Shown here: positions 63,989 to 64,000 of the stretch, in pieces
Numbering within the stretch: the stretch's first letter is position 1
How the letters are laid out: every line of letters starts with the position of its first letter
NCBI GenBank assembly: GCA_014529385.2
Contig: CM043959.1
Location: 7,677,026-7,741,025 of the forward strand
Reading direction: 5' to 3'
DNA length: 64,000 nt
From: Adiantum capillus-veneris
Lineage: Eukaryota > Streptophyta > Polypodiopsida > Polypodiales > Pteridaceae
Notes under the pieces: model-generated
Told to the model about the DNA's origin: nothing
The model's input: the letters and a program-made list of their open reading frames with translations, nothing else
Databases searched by the model: none
Made by a program: the position numbers and the translations under genes

Positions 63989-64000
63989 CCATTCAGGTGC

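Larger units (their letters stand above)
59792..64000 (+). mobile_element. Element K: CACTA (En/Spm) transposon, left part
   Basis: CACTACAAGAGGC at 59792 is a CACTA terminus. It is followed by subterminal GCGACGCTC repeats in both orientations. Inside are microsatellites, a captured HIPP fragment and a TNP2-type transposase gene. The right end is outside the window. It is inserted in the RNase H region of element J. Confidence 0.92.

Overview
This is land-plant nuclear DNA made almost entirely of transposable elements. Evidence for a plant is the TATA-box LTRs, iMet primer-binding sites, an NPK1/ANP-type MAPKKK with plant-like exon structure, a HIPP-type gene fragment with a CaaX terminus, and hAT, CACTA, LINE, Ty1/copia and Ty3/gypsy (chromovirus and Tat/Athila-like) elements. 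Species cannot be told from the window; the TE load fits a large genome, possibly a seed-free plant. No coding region is bacterial and no host gene is complete.

Layout. 1-28191 is a stack of nested Ty3/gypsy elements on the + strand. Element A (1-4388; pol with an 830-bp tandem duplication and a small inversion) sits inside element C (4389-7801, resuming at 15142). Element D (7802-15136, TSD TTTTT) sits inside the 3' LTR of C, and D itself carries a probable solo LTR (11386-12859). Element E (15812-21417, resuming at 27902-28191) is 5'-truncated, holds a 494-bp non-autonomous hAT element (18552-19045, 8-bp TSD), and its 3' LTR is split by the minus-strand element F (21418-27901, TSD GCTTT). 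28192-34500 is degenerate LINE-like DNA split by a 4.1-kb hAT transposon (28451-32578, TSD GTCTCAAC) whose five-exon transposase gene has only two in-frame stops.

34500-41286 is the nearest thing to a genic stretch. It holds seven consistent minus-strand exons of an NPK1/ANP-like MAPKKK (35655-37241) that stop inside the kinase domain, flanked by GC-rich LTR debris and tandem repeats. 41287-52508 is a pseudogene of the splicing helicase PRP22/DHX8 split by gypsy element G (41637-51892, TSD CACAA); G is in turn interrupted by a copia element H (42929-48056), and the G integrase core is missing at that point. The LTRs of G carry a dense array of perfect heat-shock elements just upstream of a TATA box.

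54180-59791 is a minus-strand Tat/Athila-like gypsy element J. Its pol has an aspartic-protease domain placed after the integrase, followed by two unassigned ORFs. This is the most unusual coding arrangement in the window. A CACTA transposon K begins inside J at 59792 and runs off the right end. It has subterminal repeats with a perfect 28-bp hairpin, a captured HIPP (heavy-metal-associated isoprenylated protein) fragment, and a TNP2 transposase gene with one frameshift.

The elements mostly do not cooperate; the window records successive insertions. Order of events that the nesting supports: C before A and D; D before its solo LTR; E before the small hAT and F; the PRP22 copy before G, and G before H; J before K.
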